A stretch of DNA of 64,000 nt from contig BPJZ01000010.1 in assembly GCA_026004875.1 (NCBI GenBank), forward strand, positions 62,001-126,000. Direction: 5' to 3'. The notes beneath the pieces were generated by a model, which saw nothing but the letters and a program-made list of their open reading frames with translations, ran no database searches and was not told the DNA's origin. Of this stretch, positions 54,756 to 64,000 are shown piece by piece. A program made the translations under genes and the position numbers. This stretch comes from Candidatus Poribacteria bacterium. GTDB lineage: Bacteria; Poribacteria; WGA-4E; GCA-2687025. Each line of letters starts with the position of its first letter. Position 1 is the first letter of the stretch.

Positions 54756-57221
54756 ATGAGCGAACAGGAACGAGATCCAACAATCCAGCAGATGGGGGCG
54801 GACGACCCTCCCACGTCAGAGGGGCTGATCCGGGAGCTTCCGCTGATCGCGATGTACGGCGGGGCGATCATCTTTCCGATGATGCCCCCTTCGCCGCCGT
54901 TCATGCCGCCGTATCTCGCCTTTCAGGGAGGGCGGGCCGTTGCCGCCGTCGAGGCGGCGATGACGGGCGATCGGCTGGTGGGGTTGGTCCAGCTGCGCCA
55001 GGAGCCCCAACCCGATAAGGAGTACACCTTAGACGACTTTTATCCCGTCGGAACGATGATCCACATCATCCGCTACCGACGGGGGGAGGAGGGGGCCTTT
55101 TTGATCGTCCAAGGCCAGGCCCGAATCCAGCTCCTGGAAATCACCCAACAGCAGCCTTATCTGAAGGCCAGGGTTCGGCTCCTAGAGGACCAGGTGGTCG
55201 AGTCGCTGGAGCTGGAAGGGCTGGTCCGAGCGGTCCGGACACAGTTTGCTCGGATGGTGAAGCTCTCGCCCAATCTCCAAGATGAGATCGTTCAGATTGC
55301 TGATCAGATCGGCCATCCGGGTCGGCTGGCCGACTTCATCGCCACAGTGACCGACCTTCCGACCGAGCAGAAGCAGTCCATCTTGGAGGCCGTGGACGTC
55401 ACCGAGCGGCTCCAGCGGCTCTCGAGGATGCTGGCCCACGAGATCAACGTCCTGGAGATCGGCGCTCAGATTCAACACCGGGCCCAGGAGGAGATGACGG
55501 AGGACCAGCGGAAATACTGGCTCCGTCAGCAGCTCAAGCAGATCCGCCGGGAGCTGGGCGAAGAGGAGGACGAGAGCGCCGAGATCGAAGAGCTCCGGCA
55601 GCGTCTGGAACAGGCCAACCTCCCCGAAGAGGCCCACAAGGCCGTGGAGCGGGAGCTCAACCGGCTGCAACGGATGTCCCCCGCCGCAGCGGAGTACACC
55701 GTTACCCGAACCTACATCGAGACGATCCTGGAGCTTCCCTGGAACGAATCCACCGAAGATCGGCTGGACGTCCACGAAGCCCGAGCCATCCTCAACGAGG
55801 ACCACTACGGCCTGGAGCAGATCAAAGAACGGATCCTGGAGTACTTAGCCGTCCGCCAGCTCCGCAAAGAGATGCGCGGGCCAATCCTTTGCTTCGTTGG
55901 TCCGCCAGGGGTGGGAAAGACCTCGCTGGGCCGTTCGATCGCCCGTGCTCTAGGGCGGAAGTTCTATCGGATGTCGCTGGGCGGCCTTCACGACGAGGCG
56001 GAGATCCGCGGCCACCGCCGGACCTATATCGGCGCGCTTCCCGGCCGGATCATCCAGGGGCTCCGGAACGTCGGCTCCAACAACCCGGTCTTTATGCTGG
56101 ACGAGATCGACAAGCTAGGCCGGGACTTCCGGGGCGATCCGGCCTCGGCGCTTCTGGAAGTGCTCGATCCGGAGCAGAACCACAGCTTTGTGGACAACTA
56201 CCTTGAAGTCCCCTTCGATCTTTCCAAGGTGATGTTCATCGCAACGGCCAACATCCTGGACACGATTCCACCGGCGCTGCTAGACCGGATGGAGGTGCTC
56301 CGGATTCCCGGCTACACCCATGAAGAGAAGATCGCCATCGCTAAGCGGTATCTGGTTCCTCGGCAGCGGGCGGAGCACGGCCTTTCTGAGGAGCAGATTC
56401 ACTTCACCGACGAGGCGATCTCCAAGATCGTCCGGGAGTACACCCGAGAGGCGGGCGTCCGGAACCTGGAACGGGAGATCGGAACGGTCGTCCGGAAGGT
56501 GGCCTTCCGGATTGTGGAAGGGAGCCTCGATCGGGCGGAGATCACATCGGAGACGATTCCTGAGTATCTTGGTCCCCGAAAGGTGTTCGAGGAGATCGCC
56601 GAGCGCGTGGACGAGCCGGGGATCGTCACCGGTCTGGCCTGGACGGCTACCGGCGGCGACATTCTGTTTGTCGAGGCGACTAAGATGCCCGGACGGGGCC
56701 GGCTGATCACCACCGGCCAACTCGGGGAGGTGATGCGCGAGTCGGCCCAAGCAGCGCTCAGCTACGCCCGGGCCAACTCCAAGCGATACGGAATTCCGGC
56801 CCGGTTCTGGGAACGGCACGACCTGCACATCCACGTTCCAGCAGGAGCCACCCCCAAGGACGGGCCCTCGGCGGGGATCGCCATGACCACCGCGCTGATC
56901 TCCCTGGCCACCGGTCGGCGAGTTAAGCCCTTCTTGGCGATGACCGGGGAGGTCACCCTTCGGGGGAAGGTCCTCCCCGTTGGGGGGATCAAAGAAAAGG
57001 TCCTGGCCGCCAAGCGAGCCGGCGTCCAGACGGTCATCCTCCCCAAGCACAACGAAGGCGATCTGACCGACGTGCCGGACTACGCCAAAGAGGGGCTCCA
57101 GTTCGTCTTGGTCGAGCGAATCTCCGAGGCCCTGGAGGTCGCCCTGGAGCCAACCCCGGTGGCCGACCCCAATGAGGATCTGGAGGAGCTTCCAGAGTCC
57201 CAAGAGGATAACGAGGAGTAG
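54756..57221 (+). CDS. lon: ATP-dependent protease Lon
   Basis: The protein has 821 aa from ATG 54756; GTG 54750 is an in-frame alternative but sits too close to AAAGGG. The N-terminal LON substrate domain (about 28-230) is followed by a coiled-coil linker rich in Glu/Arg/Gln and the AAA+ domain with Walker A GPPGVGKT (near 382), Walker [10 protein letters not shown] and sensor regions. The protease domain has the catalytic Ser in [16 protein letters not shown] (near 706) and the Lys in [14 protein letters not shown] (near 749). It degrades misfolded and regulatory proteins in the cytoplasm. It is downstream of hsp20, and hisF begins 5 bases after its stop. Confidence 0.96.
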   Translation: MSEQERDPTIQQMGADDPPTSEGLIRELPLIAMYGGAIIFPMMPPSPPFMPPYLAFQGGRAVAAVEAAMTGDRLVGLVQLRQEPQPDKEYTLDDFYPVGTMIHIIRYRRGEEGAFLIVQGQARIQLLEITQQQPYLKARVRLLEDQVVESLELEGLVRAVRTQFARMVKLSPNLQDEIVQIADQIGHPGRLADFIATVTDLPTEQKQSILEAVDVTERLQRLSRMLAHEINVLEIGAQIQHRAQEEMTEDQRKYWLRQQLKQIRRELGEEEDESAEIEELRQRLEQANLPEEAHKAVERELNRLQRMSPAAAEYTVTRTYIETILELPWNESTEDRLDVHEARAILNEDHYGLEQIKERILEYLAVRQLRKEMRGPILCFVGPPGVGKTSLGRSIARALGRKFYRMSLGGLHDEAEIRGHRRTYIGALPGRIIQGLRNVGSNNPVFMLDEIDKLGRDFRGDPASALLEVLDPEQNHSFVDNYLEVPFDLSKVMFIATANILDTIPPALLDRMEVLRIPGYTHEEKIAIAKRYLVPRQRAEHGLSEEQIHFTDEAISKIVREYTREAGVRNLEREIGTVVRKVAFRIVEGSLDRAEITSETIPEYLGPRKVFEEIAERVDEPGIVTGLAWTATGGDILFVEATKMPGRGRLITTGQLGEVMRESAQAALSYARANSKRYGIPARFWERHDLHIHVPAGATPKDGPSAGIAMTTALISLATGRRVKPFLAMTGEVTLRGKVLPVGGIKEKVLAAKRAGVQTVILPKHNEGDLTDVPDYAKEGLQFVLVERISEALEVALEPTPVADPNEDLEELPESQEDNEE

Positions 57222-57226
57222 TCGCG

Positions 57227-57982
57227 GTGCTGGCCAAGCGGATCATCCCCTGCCTGGATGTGAACGCCGGTCGTGTGGTTAAGGGGGTGAATTTCGTGAA
57301 CCTTCGCGACGCCGGGGACCCGGTAGAGATTGCCGCGGCCTATGACCAGCAGGGCGCCGACGAGCTGGTCTTTTTAGATATCACCGCCTCCCACGAGGAG
57401 CGGGAGATCATCCTAGACGTGGTCGCTCGGACGGCGGAGCAGTGTTTCATGCCGTTAACGGTCGGCGGGGGCGTTCGGACGCTGGCCGACATCCGTCGAC
57501 TCCTGAACGCCGGCGCCGACAAGGTCTCGATCAACACGGCAGCGGTCCTCAACCCCGATCTGATCGCTCAAGCCGCTGAGGCGGTCGGGAGCCAATGCAT
57601 TGTAGTCGCGATCGACGCCCGACGGCGCGACTCCGGCGGCTGGGAGGTTTATACGCACGGCGGACGCCGCCCGACCGGCCTTGATGCTCTCGAGTGGGCG
57701 CGACGGGTCCAGGCGCTGGGCGCCGGAGAGATCCTCCTGACCAGCATGGACTGCGACGGCACCAAGGGGGGCTACGATATCGAGCTGACCCGCGCCGTCG
57801 CCCAAGCGGTGAGCATCCCCGTGATCGCCTCCGGGGGAGCCGGAACCCTGGAGCACCTTCGGGAGGCCCTGGTCGAAGGCGAAGCCGACGCCGCCCTGGC
57901 CGCCTCGATCTTTCACTACCGCGAGTATACCATCGCCCAGGCCAAAGAGTACCTCCGGGCACACGGGGTTTGCGTCCGGTAG
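57227..57982 (+). CDS. hisF: Imidazole glycerol phosphate synthase cyclase subunit HisF
   Basis: The protein has 251 aa, the normal length. GTG start at 57227 with GAGGAG overlapping the lon stop. TIM barrel with the two catalytic aspartates: the first in [15 protein letters not shown] (residue 11) and the second in [15 protein letters not shown]. Phosphate-binding GGVR and ASGGAG motifs are present. With HisH it makes imidazole glycerol phosphate and AICAR in histidine synthesis. No other his gene is nearby; the presence in a protease/chaperone cluster is unusual. It converges on the heparinase gene and ends next to it. Confidence 0.95.
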   Translation: MLAKRIIPCLDVNAGRVVKGVNFVNLRDAGDPVEIAAAYDQQGADELVFLDITASHEEREIILDVVARTAEQCFMPLTVGGGVRTLADIRRLLNAGADKVSINTAAVLNPDLIAQAAEAVGSQCIVVAIDARRRDSGGWEVYTHGGRRPTGLDALEWARRVQALGAGEILLTSMDCDGTKGGYDIELTRAVAQAVSIPVIASGGAGTLEHLREALVEGEADAALAASIFHYREYTIAQAKEYLRAHGVCVR

Positions 57983-60305
57983 CTACCCGATGCGGAGGCT
58001 GTCTTCCTCGCCGGTCTCGGAGGTCCAGCGGACCAGAGCCAGTCCCACATCGGGGGCCTCCTCCCAGGCTGGGGCCTCCGGACGCAGCCGCACGGCGGCC
58101 GTTGCCGTTCCGCCGTCCATCCTAACGGCAACGGCGACCCACCCCTCCGGCGCTCGAAGCCGTTCGCCACTCGCCTCCTCCTCCGGCGTCTGAATCCACC
58201 CAAAGGCAGCGATCCGTCGCCTCGGAGTCCGCTCGCGAGTGGTCGCGGCAAAGTGGTAGTGATCGGCCACCTCCCGATGGTACGCCGGCGGGTTCCCCTC
58301 GTTATAAGGCACGTCGAACCGATCGGTCTGAGAGAGATGAAAACCGCCAGGGGTTTCTAAAAGAAAGGTCAACGTCGCCTCCCCGCGCCGGAGTTGAACG
58401 CTCTGGCCGACGCCGTTCCTCTCTTCCAGCCCCATCGGCTCCAGAGCGTGGAGCAGCCACTGAATCGTGACCGACTCTGGAGCCTCCAGATCGTCTAGGA
58501 TCACGACAAAATTGGGCCGAACCAGCACAACATGACGAAGATATCGACTCAGACGACCCCCGTAGGCATCGGTCGCGTCCCCGGCAACGTAACCGATCCT
58601 CTTGGAGGTTGAAAAAGCAACGATCTTCCCGATCGGATCCTCCGAGCGATCCAGCTGTCCTTCCCCCTCCACCAGAACGCCGCAATGGGCTTTAGTCTGG
58701 CGCGTGTATCGGGCGTGGTGGGGCATTCCGTAGCTGGGTCCGTAATAGCCCGAAGGGGTCGCCAGCGCCCGGCCCCCCTTGAGAATCGCGAAGGTGTTCT
58801 GATCGGCATGGCTATGGCTGGTAGACCCATAAGGCGAGGACTTAAAGAGGACGAGCGTCTCTCGATCGGGACGACTCAGTTCTCCATGCAGGGCGGCCCA
58901 CCCCACGCCTCGGAAGACAGCGTCCGGAGGCATCTCCTCTGGCGGAGGCTCCGGGCGCACCCGATCCGGTTCGATGAGCGCTAGGGGGCTTCGAGGGTAG
59001 CCCCCAGGGTCGGCGACCTCCGACCACCAGCGGACGACCGGGTCGCCAAACCGGTTTGCGTAGAAGCCCATCAGTGGGGCCGTCCCGCGTCCGTTGCCGG
59101 AGGTCTCCCCGTCGCCAAACGGCGTCACCTCTCCGCGCGGCGAGCTGCAGTAGAAAGAAGAAGCGTACCGCACCTTCCGGAAGAAGGGCCGCTGCCAGAG
59201 GTCCACCCCCAGCACTCGCCGAACCGACTCAAAGGGAAGCAGGAAAATAGTGTTGTAGGAGCGTCCGTAGTTGATCCCCTCGGCCCAACCGCCGTCCGGG
59301 CCGCCCCAGTGAGGAAAGACGGTCATCAGCGCCCGCAGGGCATAGTCAAGCCAGCGCTCGGCGTCCGGCTCCTCCGCCAACGCAATTGCGTGCTCGCAGA
59401 GATACCCGGGCAGGCGCCCGGCATGGCTCTCGCCGGGGAAGGCCAAAAAGTCGTGTCGCTCCTTCAAGCGGCGGAGCATCTGATTCCCACGAGCCAGGAC
59501 CATCCGCCGCACCGTCTCCCGCTCCGACTCGGAGAGCAGCTCGTATAGCCAGTCGTAGGCGCGAGCACCGCACTTGCAAAGGCTCAGCCCGATCTCATCG
59601 CCGTAGGGAGCCAGGATCGAAGAGATCCCCTCCGGGTCCCACTGAGCCACGTGAACCAGAATCCGCGCGGCGACCTCTCCAAAGCGCCGCTCACCGGTGA
59701 GCAAAAAGGCCATCGCCAGCGGCTCCATGCCGCCGTCAATGTACCTCCGGAACTCTCGGAAGGCCTCAGTATAGGCCATTCGGCGTTCGGTGGGATCTTC
59801 AATCCGATCGTAGGTTGGCTCCTTGGGAGGCTGGAGGTCTAAGAGCCGCTCGGCCCGTCGGATCAACGCTTCTAACGCCGGCGTTTCGGCCAGCTCCGCA
59901 CGGGCGGCCTCCAGTTGAGCGCGCGGATACAGCAGACGAGGGTGCTCCCCGGGCACCCGCCCCAACAGTTCCGCCGGCGCTACCCATGGTTGTTCAGGAG
60001 CGCTCGGCAAAAGCCGAAAGGCCATCGGCCCCCACGTGTCCAGCGTTCGGCCCTCCGGATCGAGGGCCCTCCACCCGCCAGCGATACACGCCGGCAGGAA
60101 ACGCTCGGTCCGGGACGTAAACCGGATCGGAAAGCCACGGCGAGCGGTGAACCTCCTCTCCCGTCTCTCCCTCTAGGAAGAACCGATATCCGGCAGCCCC
60201 CTCAGCCCGCCACCAGTTGAACCCCGGCGGGTTGATGTCCACTTCGGCGCCCTCTGCCGGTCGGACGATGCTTCCTCGACGAGGACGTGTCTTTGGAAAG
60301 CTCAT
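57983..60305 (-). CDS. Heparinase II/III family polysaccharide lyase with DUF4962-like N-terminus (one frameshift)
   Basis: The gene is 773 aa after correction. The N-terminus (ATG 60305) encodes an Ig-like DUF4962-type domain (VRPAEGAEVDINPPGFNWW ... GVYRWRVEG). Deleting one G of 60064-60066 joins WRVEGLDPEGRTLDTWGP to MAFRLLPSAPEQPW. The alpha-toroid (about 150-480) contains WVEGINYGRS-like GGWAEGINYGRSYNT. The beta-sandwich domain has GSTSHSHADQNTFAILKGG, the usual His-rich Hepar_II_III motif, and DLEAPESVTIQWLLHALEPM. It cleaves uronic-acid polysaccharides (heparin, alginate or similar). No signal peptide is clear. Its stop abuts that of hisF; the VCBS gene lies 42 bases upstream. Confidence 0.85.
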
Positions 60306-60347
60306 CCTCTCTCCTCTCCGCCTCGATTGGAGCCCTCAGCCATCCGG

Positions 60348-61485
60348 TCAGCGGCTGTCGTTCCGCCAAAGATGGAGATACTGATACTCATCCCAGGCGA
60401 TGCCGAAGATCTCCAGGTCGCCGTCTCCGTCCAGATCAGCGACGCGGGCTCCAAGGTGGTTCTCCTTTCCCCGGTCTACGACGTGTTCAATCCACCGGGA
60501 GCCGTTTCCAACGTTCTCCCAGATCTGGAGCTTTTTAGTTCCTCGGTGCTCTGCCGTCACGATATCCAAGTCGCCGTCGTCATCTAGATCGGCCAGGTCG
60601 AGGCTGTTCGTGGTGAACTGGATGGCGATCTGATGGCGCGGCCAAGGCGCTCCCCTCTCGCCGGGATGCTGGAACCAGAAAACGCCCGCGTCCCGCAACG
60701 GGGTCTCCGTTGTCACGACCAGGTCGGGACGCCCATCGCCGCTCAGGTCGCCAGCGGCGATCCGGTCGGGAGTTGGGGGCGTCTCGCCAACCGGGTGGAT
60801 CGGCCAATCGGGGACCAATCGTCCGGGGTTCTCGGCCCAGATCACTCGACCGCCTTCGGTCAACGCGGCCACATCCTGATCGCCGTCCCCGTCAAAGTCG
60901 GCAGCAGCGATCCCCTCTTCCGAGGTGCCCGCTGCGATCCGAACCGCTGGCCACTCGCCTTCCTCAGGCCGCTCTGGCACCACGAGAGCGTAGAGGCCAT
61001 CGCCGCCGGAGAGAAGAGCCTCTGGGCGCCCGTCGCCCGTTAGATCGGCAAGGAGGGTACCCTTGTCCGTTCCGGTGCCCGGTTGGAGGAATCCGGGCTA
61101 CAGCGCGGAGCGCCCAGCGGCGAGCGTCCTCCGTGGTCGCCTCACACCAGTAGATTGTTGGAAGCGCCTCGGCGATCAGATCGGCGTACCGGTCGCCGTC
61201 CACATCCAGAGCGAGCATCGCGTCCACCCCCTCGGCGATGAGAATCCGCTCCCAGGGAGGGATCATTAACCCGCCTGGATTGCGGTAGAGAAAAGCCCCA
61301 GCGATCAGATCTCGATCTCCGTCGCCGTCTACGTCGGCGGCCAGCAGCCCAAAGGCCCGCCCTGGCCTTGAATCGTCCAGGGTCAGATAGCTCCAACGCT
61401 CCCAGGGCGAAGTCTCAGCCCAAGCAACCTCGCCTGCCAGGAAGCCCAACAACACCGACAACGTCCAGACGATTACCCCTCGCAC
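60348..61485 (-). CDS. Secreted VCBS/FG-GAP repeat protein (one frameshift)
   Basis: The gene is 378 aa after correction. GTG start at 61485 with GGAGGAGG upstream. Signal peptide (residues 1-23, ending VAWA). It consists of about six to seven FG-GAP/VCBS beta-propeller repeats with calcium loops: AADVDGDGDRDLIAG, ALDVDGDRYADLIAE, AADFDGDGDQDVAAL, AGDLSGDGRPDLVVT, LADLDDDGDLDIVTA, VADLDGDGDLEIFGI. Deleting one C of 61078-61080 joins PPTGTGTDKG to TLLADLTGDGRPE, itself a repeat. Propellers of this type bind polysaccharide or other extracellular ligands. It lies 42 bases upstream of the heparinase gene, so the two probably form an operon. Confidence 0.85.
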
Positions 61486-61589
61486 GCGGTATCCTCCTCC
61501 GCAGACCCCAGCTCGGAAGATCAGAGGCCACTAACCCCCAAGCGCCGCAATCTCGGCCAAGGCCCCGCACGCGCGCGAGTGAACTGCGC

Positions 61590-62270
61590 TCAATCCTCTA
61601 GGAACAGCTTCGCATAGAGAATTCCGGCGATCCCTCCGCCCAGCAGAGGACCCACCCAGTAAACCCAGTGGTGATCCCAAACGCCCGCCACCAGGCCGGG
61701 ACCAAACGTACGAGCCGGGTTCATCGAGGCACCCGTCAGAGGCCCGCCCATGAGGATGTCCACCATCACCGTCAGGCCGATGCCGTAGCCGCCGATCGTC
61801 GGGACGTTCGGCGCCCGGCTGTCGATCCCGGTCCCGTACACGCTCAGGACCAGGAAGAAGGTCAACGCCGCCTCGACCAACACCGCCATCCCGGGGCTGA
61901 TCAACGACGTGTCCACCGTCGGCGTTCCGAGTCCTCCCGGCTTCTCGGGAAAGATGATCCACAACAGCACTCCAGCCAACACACCGCCGACCAGTTGCGC
62001 CACAACGTAAAGAACCGCTAAGCCGGTCTGGATCTTTCCGCCCACCCAGGCCCCAAAAGTGACCGCCGGATTGTGGTGGCCACCGGAGATGGGACCGGTG
62101 TAGTTGATCACGTTGGCCAGGATGAACCCGTGAGCGATCGCGATCCCCAACAGGCCCACCTTCCCGCCCGTGACCACATCGGTACAGATGGCACCCGCGC
62201 CGATCGTGAAGAAGACAAACGTGCCGATCAGCTCGGCCAGAACCGGTTTCCAGGTCGAACTCTGGTTCAT
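61590..62270 (-). CDS. MIP-family aquaporin
   Basis: The protein has 226 aa. GGGAGG is upstream of the ATG. Six membrane segments with the two half-helices SGGHHNPAVTFG and GASMNPARTFGP, each carrying an intact NPA motif. A compact length and short loops without the glycerol-facilitator extension make it more AqpZ-like (water) than GlpF-like. The aromatic/arginine filter includes the Arg after the second NPA. It is in the inner membrane. Its position between the VCBS gene and a small secreted protein does not suggest a specific solute. Confidence 0.92.
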   Translation of the reverse strand: MNQSSTWKPVLAELIGTFVFFTIGAGAICTDVVTGGKVGLLGIAIAHGFILANVINYTGPISGGHHNPAVTFGAWVGGKIQTGLAVLYVVAQLVGGVLAGVLLWIIFPEKPGGLGTPTVDTSLISPGMAVLVEAALTFFLVLSVYGTGIDSRAPNVPTIGGYGIGLTVMVDILMGGPLTGASMNPARTFGPGLVAGVWDHHWVYWVGPLLGGGIAGILYAKLFLED

Positions 62271-62376
62271 CCTTCATCCCTCCCGAAACGCATCGGTTCG
62301 AATGGAATTGCCCGGGTCCATCGGGACGATCGCCATTTTGGCACTCCAGCACTCCGGCGACAACCCGTTTTCAAAT

Positions 62377-62429
62377 AAAAAAACGCCCCGACACCACCTT
62401 GCGGGTCTTTCACGAATCTGGTGCCGGGG
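62377..62429 (-). terminator. Rho-independent terminator for the secreted protein gene at 62451-63245
   Basis: On the minus strand CCCCGGCACCA (62429-62419) pairs with TGGTGTCGGGG (62396-62386, one G-T pair), with a 22-base loop. It ends in seven T (62383-62377). Confidence 0.75.
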
Positions 62430-62450
62430 TCGCGTTCGGAGCAAGGTGAT

Positions 62451-63245
62451 TTAACGAAGGGCCTTCAACGCGCCCCACACAACGGCGGCCTTACCCTGAG
62501 GACCGACCGTTAGCGGCGCTGGACCTAGGTCGCCTTGAATGCTGTCGCTGACGATCAGAACGTTGTCGAGATAGACAAACTCATTCAGGTTCCAACCGGC
62601 ATCTAGCTTCTGTTCCACCTCAAAGTAAAGAAAGACGCTCGTTGGGTCGGAGAGTGCCCACGTTGAGCGTTCCGGCAACCTCACCGGTGGCTCCGTCGTC
62701 CACCAGGATTTGGTACTCAAAGACGTTCTCCTGATTCGTCGGCGTGTAGGTGTGCTTGAAGTGGTGCCAGTCATCGGCGGAGACGAACAGATTCGGTTCT
62801 GGGTCCGCTTTGGCTCCTAGAGCTCCGTCCGTCTCGAAGCCGAGCACCTCCGAGTCCACGTTGAAGGCGATGATCCCGCGGTTCCAGAGGCCCCCGACGC
62901 CCCTCGGTCTCGAAGTTGGTCAGGTAGGGTGTGAAAGTCCCGGATTCGCTGCCAGAGGGTCGAACTCCAGCGTCAGCGGTCCGGCCGTCAAGTCCAGGGG
63001 AAAGGCCAGCCGAATTCCCGCTCCTTCCCATCCGTCCACAAAGTTCGTGTACTCGACCCGCCCGTTTTTCCTCCTCGACCGTCTCGGTGGTCGCCCCGTC
63101 GGTGAACATCACCCGCCAGAACTGCTCGTCAAGAACCCCATCCTCAAAATCGTCGCCGAAGGAGCCGGCCTCTGCCGCCGGCGTCCCTAACATCATCCAG
63201 ACGCCGAGTGCGACGCCGGCAACCAAGAGACCACCAGCGCTTCAT
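62451..63245 (-). CDS. Small secreted protein with a C-terminal W-motif (five frameshifts)
   Basis: I read one gene through five probable base errors: delete one base at 63223-63224, 63065-63069, 62900-62903 and 62657-62659, and add one near 62958. The result is 263 aa, a whole number of codons. AAGGAGG precedes the ATG at 63245. The signal peptide is MKRWWSLVAGVALGVWMMLG followed by TPAAEA. The mature part is a beta-rich LamG/concanavalin-like sandwich (FGDDFEDGVLDEQFWRVMF, WHHFKHTYTPTNQENVFEYQ, YLDNVLIVSD). The end, LTVGPQGKAAVVWGALK, matches the C-terminus of the LamG protein at 2043-2792. A strong terminator follows. Confidence 0.65.
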
Positions 63246-63364
63246 TGGGATTCCTCCTTTCCGTGAACTCTGCCTCCCCTCACCTCGTAGAAAGGAGGGT
63301 ACGCAGGAGAATACCGAAATGCAAAAAAACGAACGCCTCGGTTGAAGGATCGGAAACCTCGCCG

Positions 63365-63393
63365 TTGTTCCCTCGGGGCGCCTTCGCTATGCT
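63365..63393 (+). promoter_or_regulatory. Promoter for the sugar isomerase at 63447
   Basis: TTGTTC at 63365-63370, 17-base spacer, TATGCT at 63388-63393. A 6-bp inverted repeat, CTCAAG (63392-63397) and CTTGAG (63408-63413), sits at the expected transcription start. Confidence 0.4.
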
Positions 63394-63446
63394 CAAGCGG
63401 AAGTGGCCTTGAGGAGGACTAGGTTCTTGACGAAAGGAACGGTTCA

Positions 63447-64000
63447 ATGGCCCCGAATTCCTATTGCGCTGGAGCTCTATTCGGTTCGCCACGAGCTGGC
63501 CCGGCGACACGCGGGGGGGACCCTCCAGGCCGTGGCGGAGGTGGGTTATGAAGGGGTCGAGTTCGCCGGAATGCCGGCAACATCCCGCCGAAGAGCTGAG
63601 GGGCTACCTGGACGAGTTTCGGTTAGTCTGCTGCCGGATGGCACACCCCGATCTCGTTGGTCCAGGACGACCGGCTGGAGGAGACCGTCCGGTTCAACGA
63701 GACGCTGGGCAACCGAAACATTATTATCCCCGGTCTGCCGGAGGAGATGCGTAACTCCAAAGAGGCTTGGAAGCGCACCGCGGAGTTCTTTAACGATCGC
63801 GCCGAGCGGCTCGCTCGATACGGAATGCGGATCGGCTACCACAACCACGCCGTTGAGTTCCAGCCGATCGACGGCGAAATCCCCTGGGACATCTTCTTTG
63901 GCAACACTCGCGAAGAGGTGATCATGCAACTGGACACGGGAAACGCTCGCCACGGGGGCGGGTGACATCCTGGCGATCCTCCAAAAGTACCCAGGGCGCT
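63447..64000 (+). CDS. Sugar phosphate isomerase/epimerase, TIM barrel (partial at window edge, four frameshifts)
   Basis: AAAGGAAC precedes the ATG at 63447. Deleting one base at each of 63451-63454 (CCCC), 63574-63575, 63640-63641 and 63960-63962 gives a continuous protein. It begins MARIPIALELYSVRHEL and continues through VGYEGVEFAGMRQHPAEELRG, MHTPISLVQDDRLEE, ETLGNRNIIIPGLPEEMR, RIGYHNHAVEFQP and MQLDTGNARHGGGDILAIL. These are the AP-endonuclease-2 barrel motifs seen in many Planctomycete and Poribacterial sugar isomerases. The C-terminal half is beyond the window. Fourth paralog of this fold in 64 kb. Confidence 0.75.

Noticed and set aside
62451-64000. Pseudogenes near the right edge
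   Set aside because: There are no nonsense or missense decay signs between the one-base breaks. Start sites, signal peptide, motifs and terminator are intact.
1-64000. CRISPR arrays, tRNA and rRNA genes, insertion sequences
   Set aside because: Intergenic regions were scanned by eye and are short. No spaced direct repeats of CRISPR type, cloverleaf-like segments or transposase motifs were seen. tRNAscan-SE and a repeat finder would settle it.

Overview
The window is a GC-rich, densely coded bacterial chromosome segment. No rRNA, tRNA, CRISPR array, transposase or phage gene is visible. Several traits fit Candidatus Poribacteria or a close relative in the PVC/FCB neighbourhood. These are giant secreted LamG, cadherin-like and VCBS proteins ending in the sorting domain with the motif NYPNPFNPETWIPF, many paralogous TIM-barrel sugar phosphate isomerases/epimerases, a DUF6785-type membrane protein, PD40/TolB-like propellers, and polysaccharide or sugar-acid enzymes. 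The lineage is inferred from gene content; no marker gene was compared.

Layout: 1-4.7 kb holds a sugar-acid type IlvD/Edd dehydratase (cut by the window edge), a LamG secreted protein and a multi-pass membrane protein. 4.8-8.5 kb holds a four-PAS hybrid histidine kinase facing a single-domain response regulator. 8.6-12.1 kb holds a secreted apiosidase-like glycosidase and a MscS channel coupled to a membrane FHA protein. 12.1-18.1 kb holds a pectate-lyase-like protein, two sugar isomerases, a lipoprotein, a TauE-type exporter and RlmI. 18.2-22.5 kb holds a TolB-like propeller, a TonB-like/VWA chimera, an ECF-type sigma factor and MnmA. 22.5-46.4 kb is a block of three very large secreted proteins on the minus strand (about 1048, 3952 and 2846 aa), each with a C-terminal type IX-like sorting domain. 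46.8-51.8 kb holds NadB, a sugar isomerase, and an enolase-superfamily / PEP-hydrolase-family / FMN-reductase operon. 52-58 kb holds a DUF2007-like membrane protein and a tight plus-strand cluster: TIGR04282 enzyme, GT2, Hsp20, Lon, HisF. 58-64 kb holds heparinase II/III, a VCBS/FG-GAP protein, an aquaporin, a small secreted protein and a fourth sugar isomerase.

Taken together the genes suggest a heterotroph that degrades acidic polysaccharides outside the cell (heparinase, pectate-lyase-like, apiosidase-like) and processes the sugar acids inside it (IlvD/Edd, enolase superfamily, isomerases). It also carries a large secreted or surface-displayed proteome.

An important caveat concerns sequence quality. 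At least fifteen single-base frameshifts are recognisable, almost all repaired by deleting one base from a short run, usually G/C. Four or so lie in the first 60 kb and eleven in the last 4 kb. They look like sequencing or assembly errors rather than decay, so the affected genes are annotated as whole genes with the break described.
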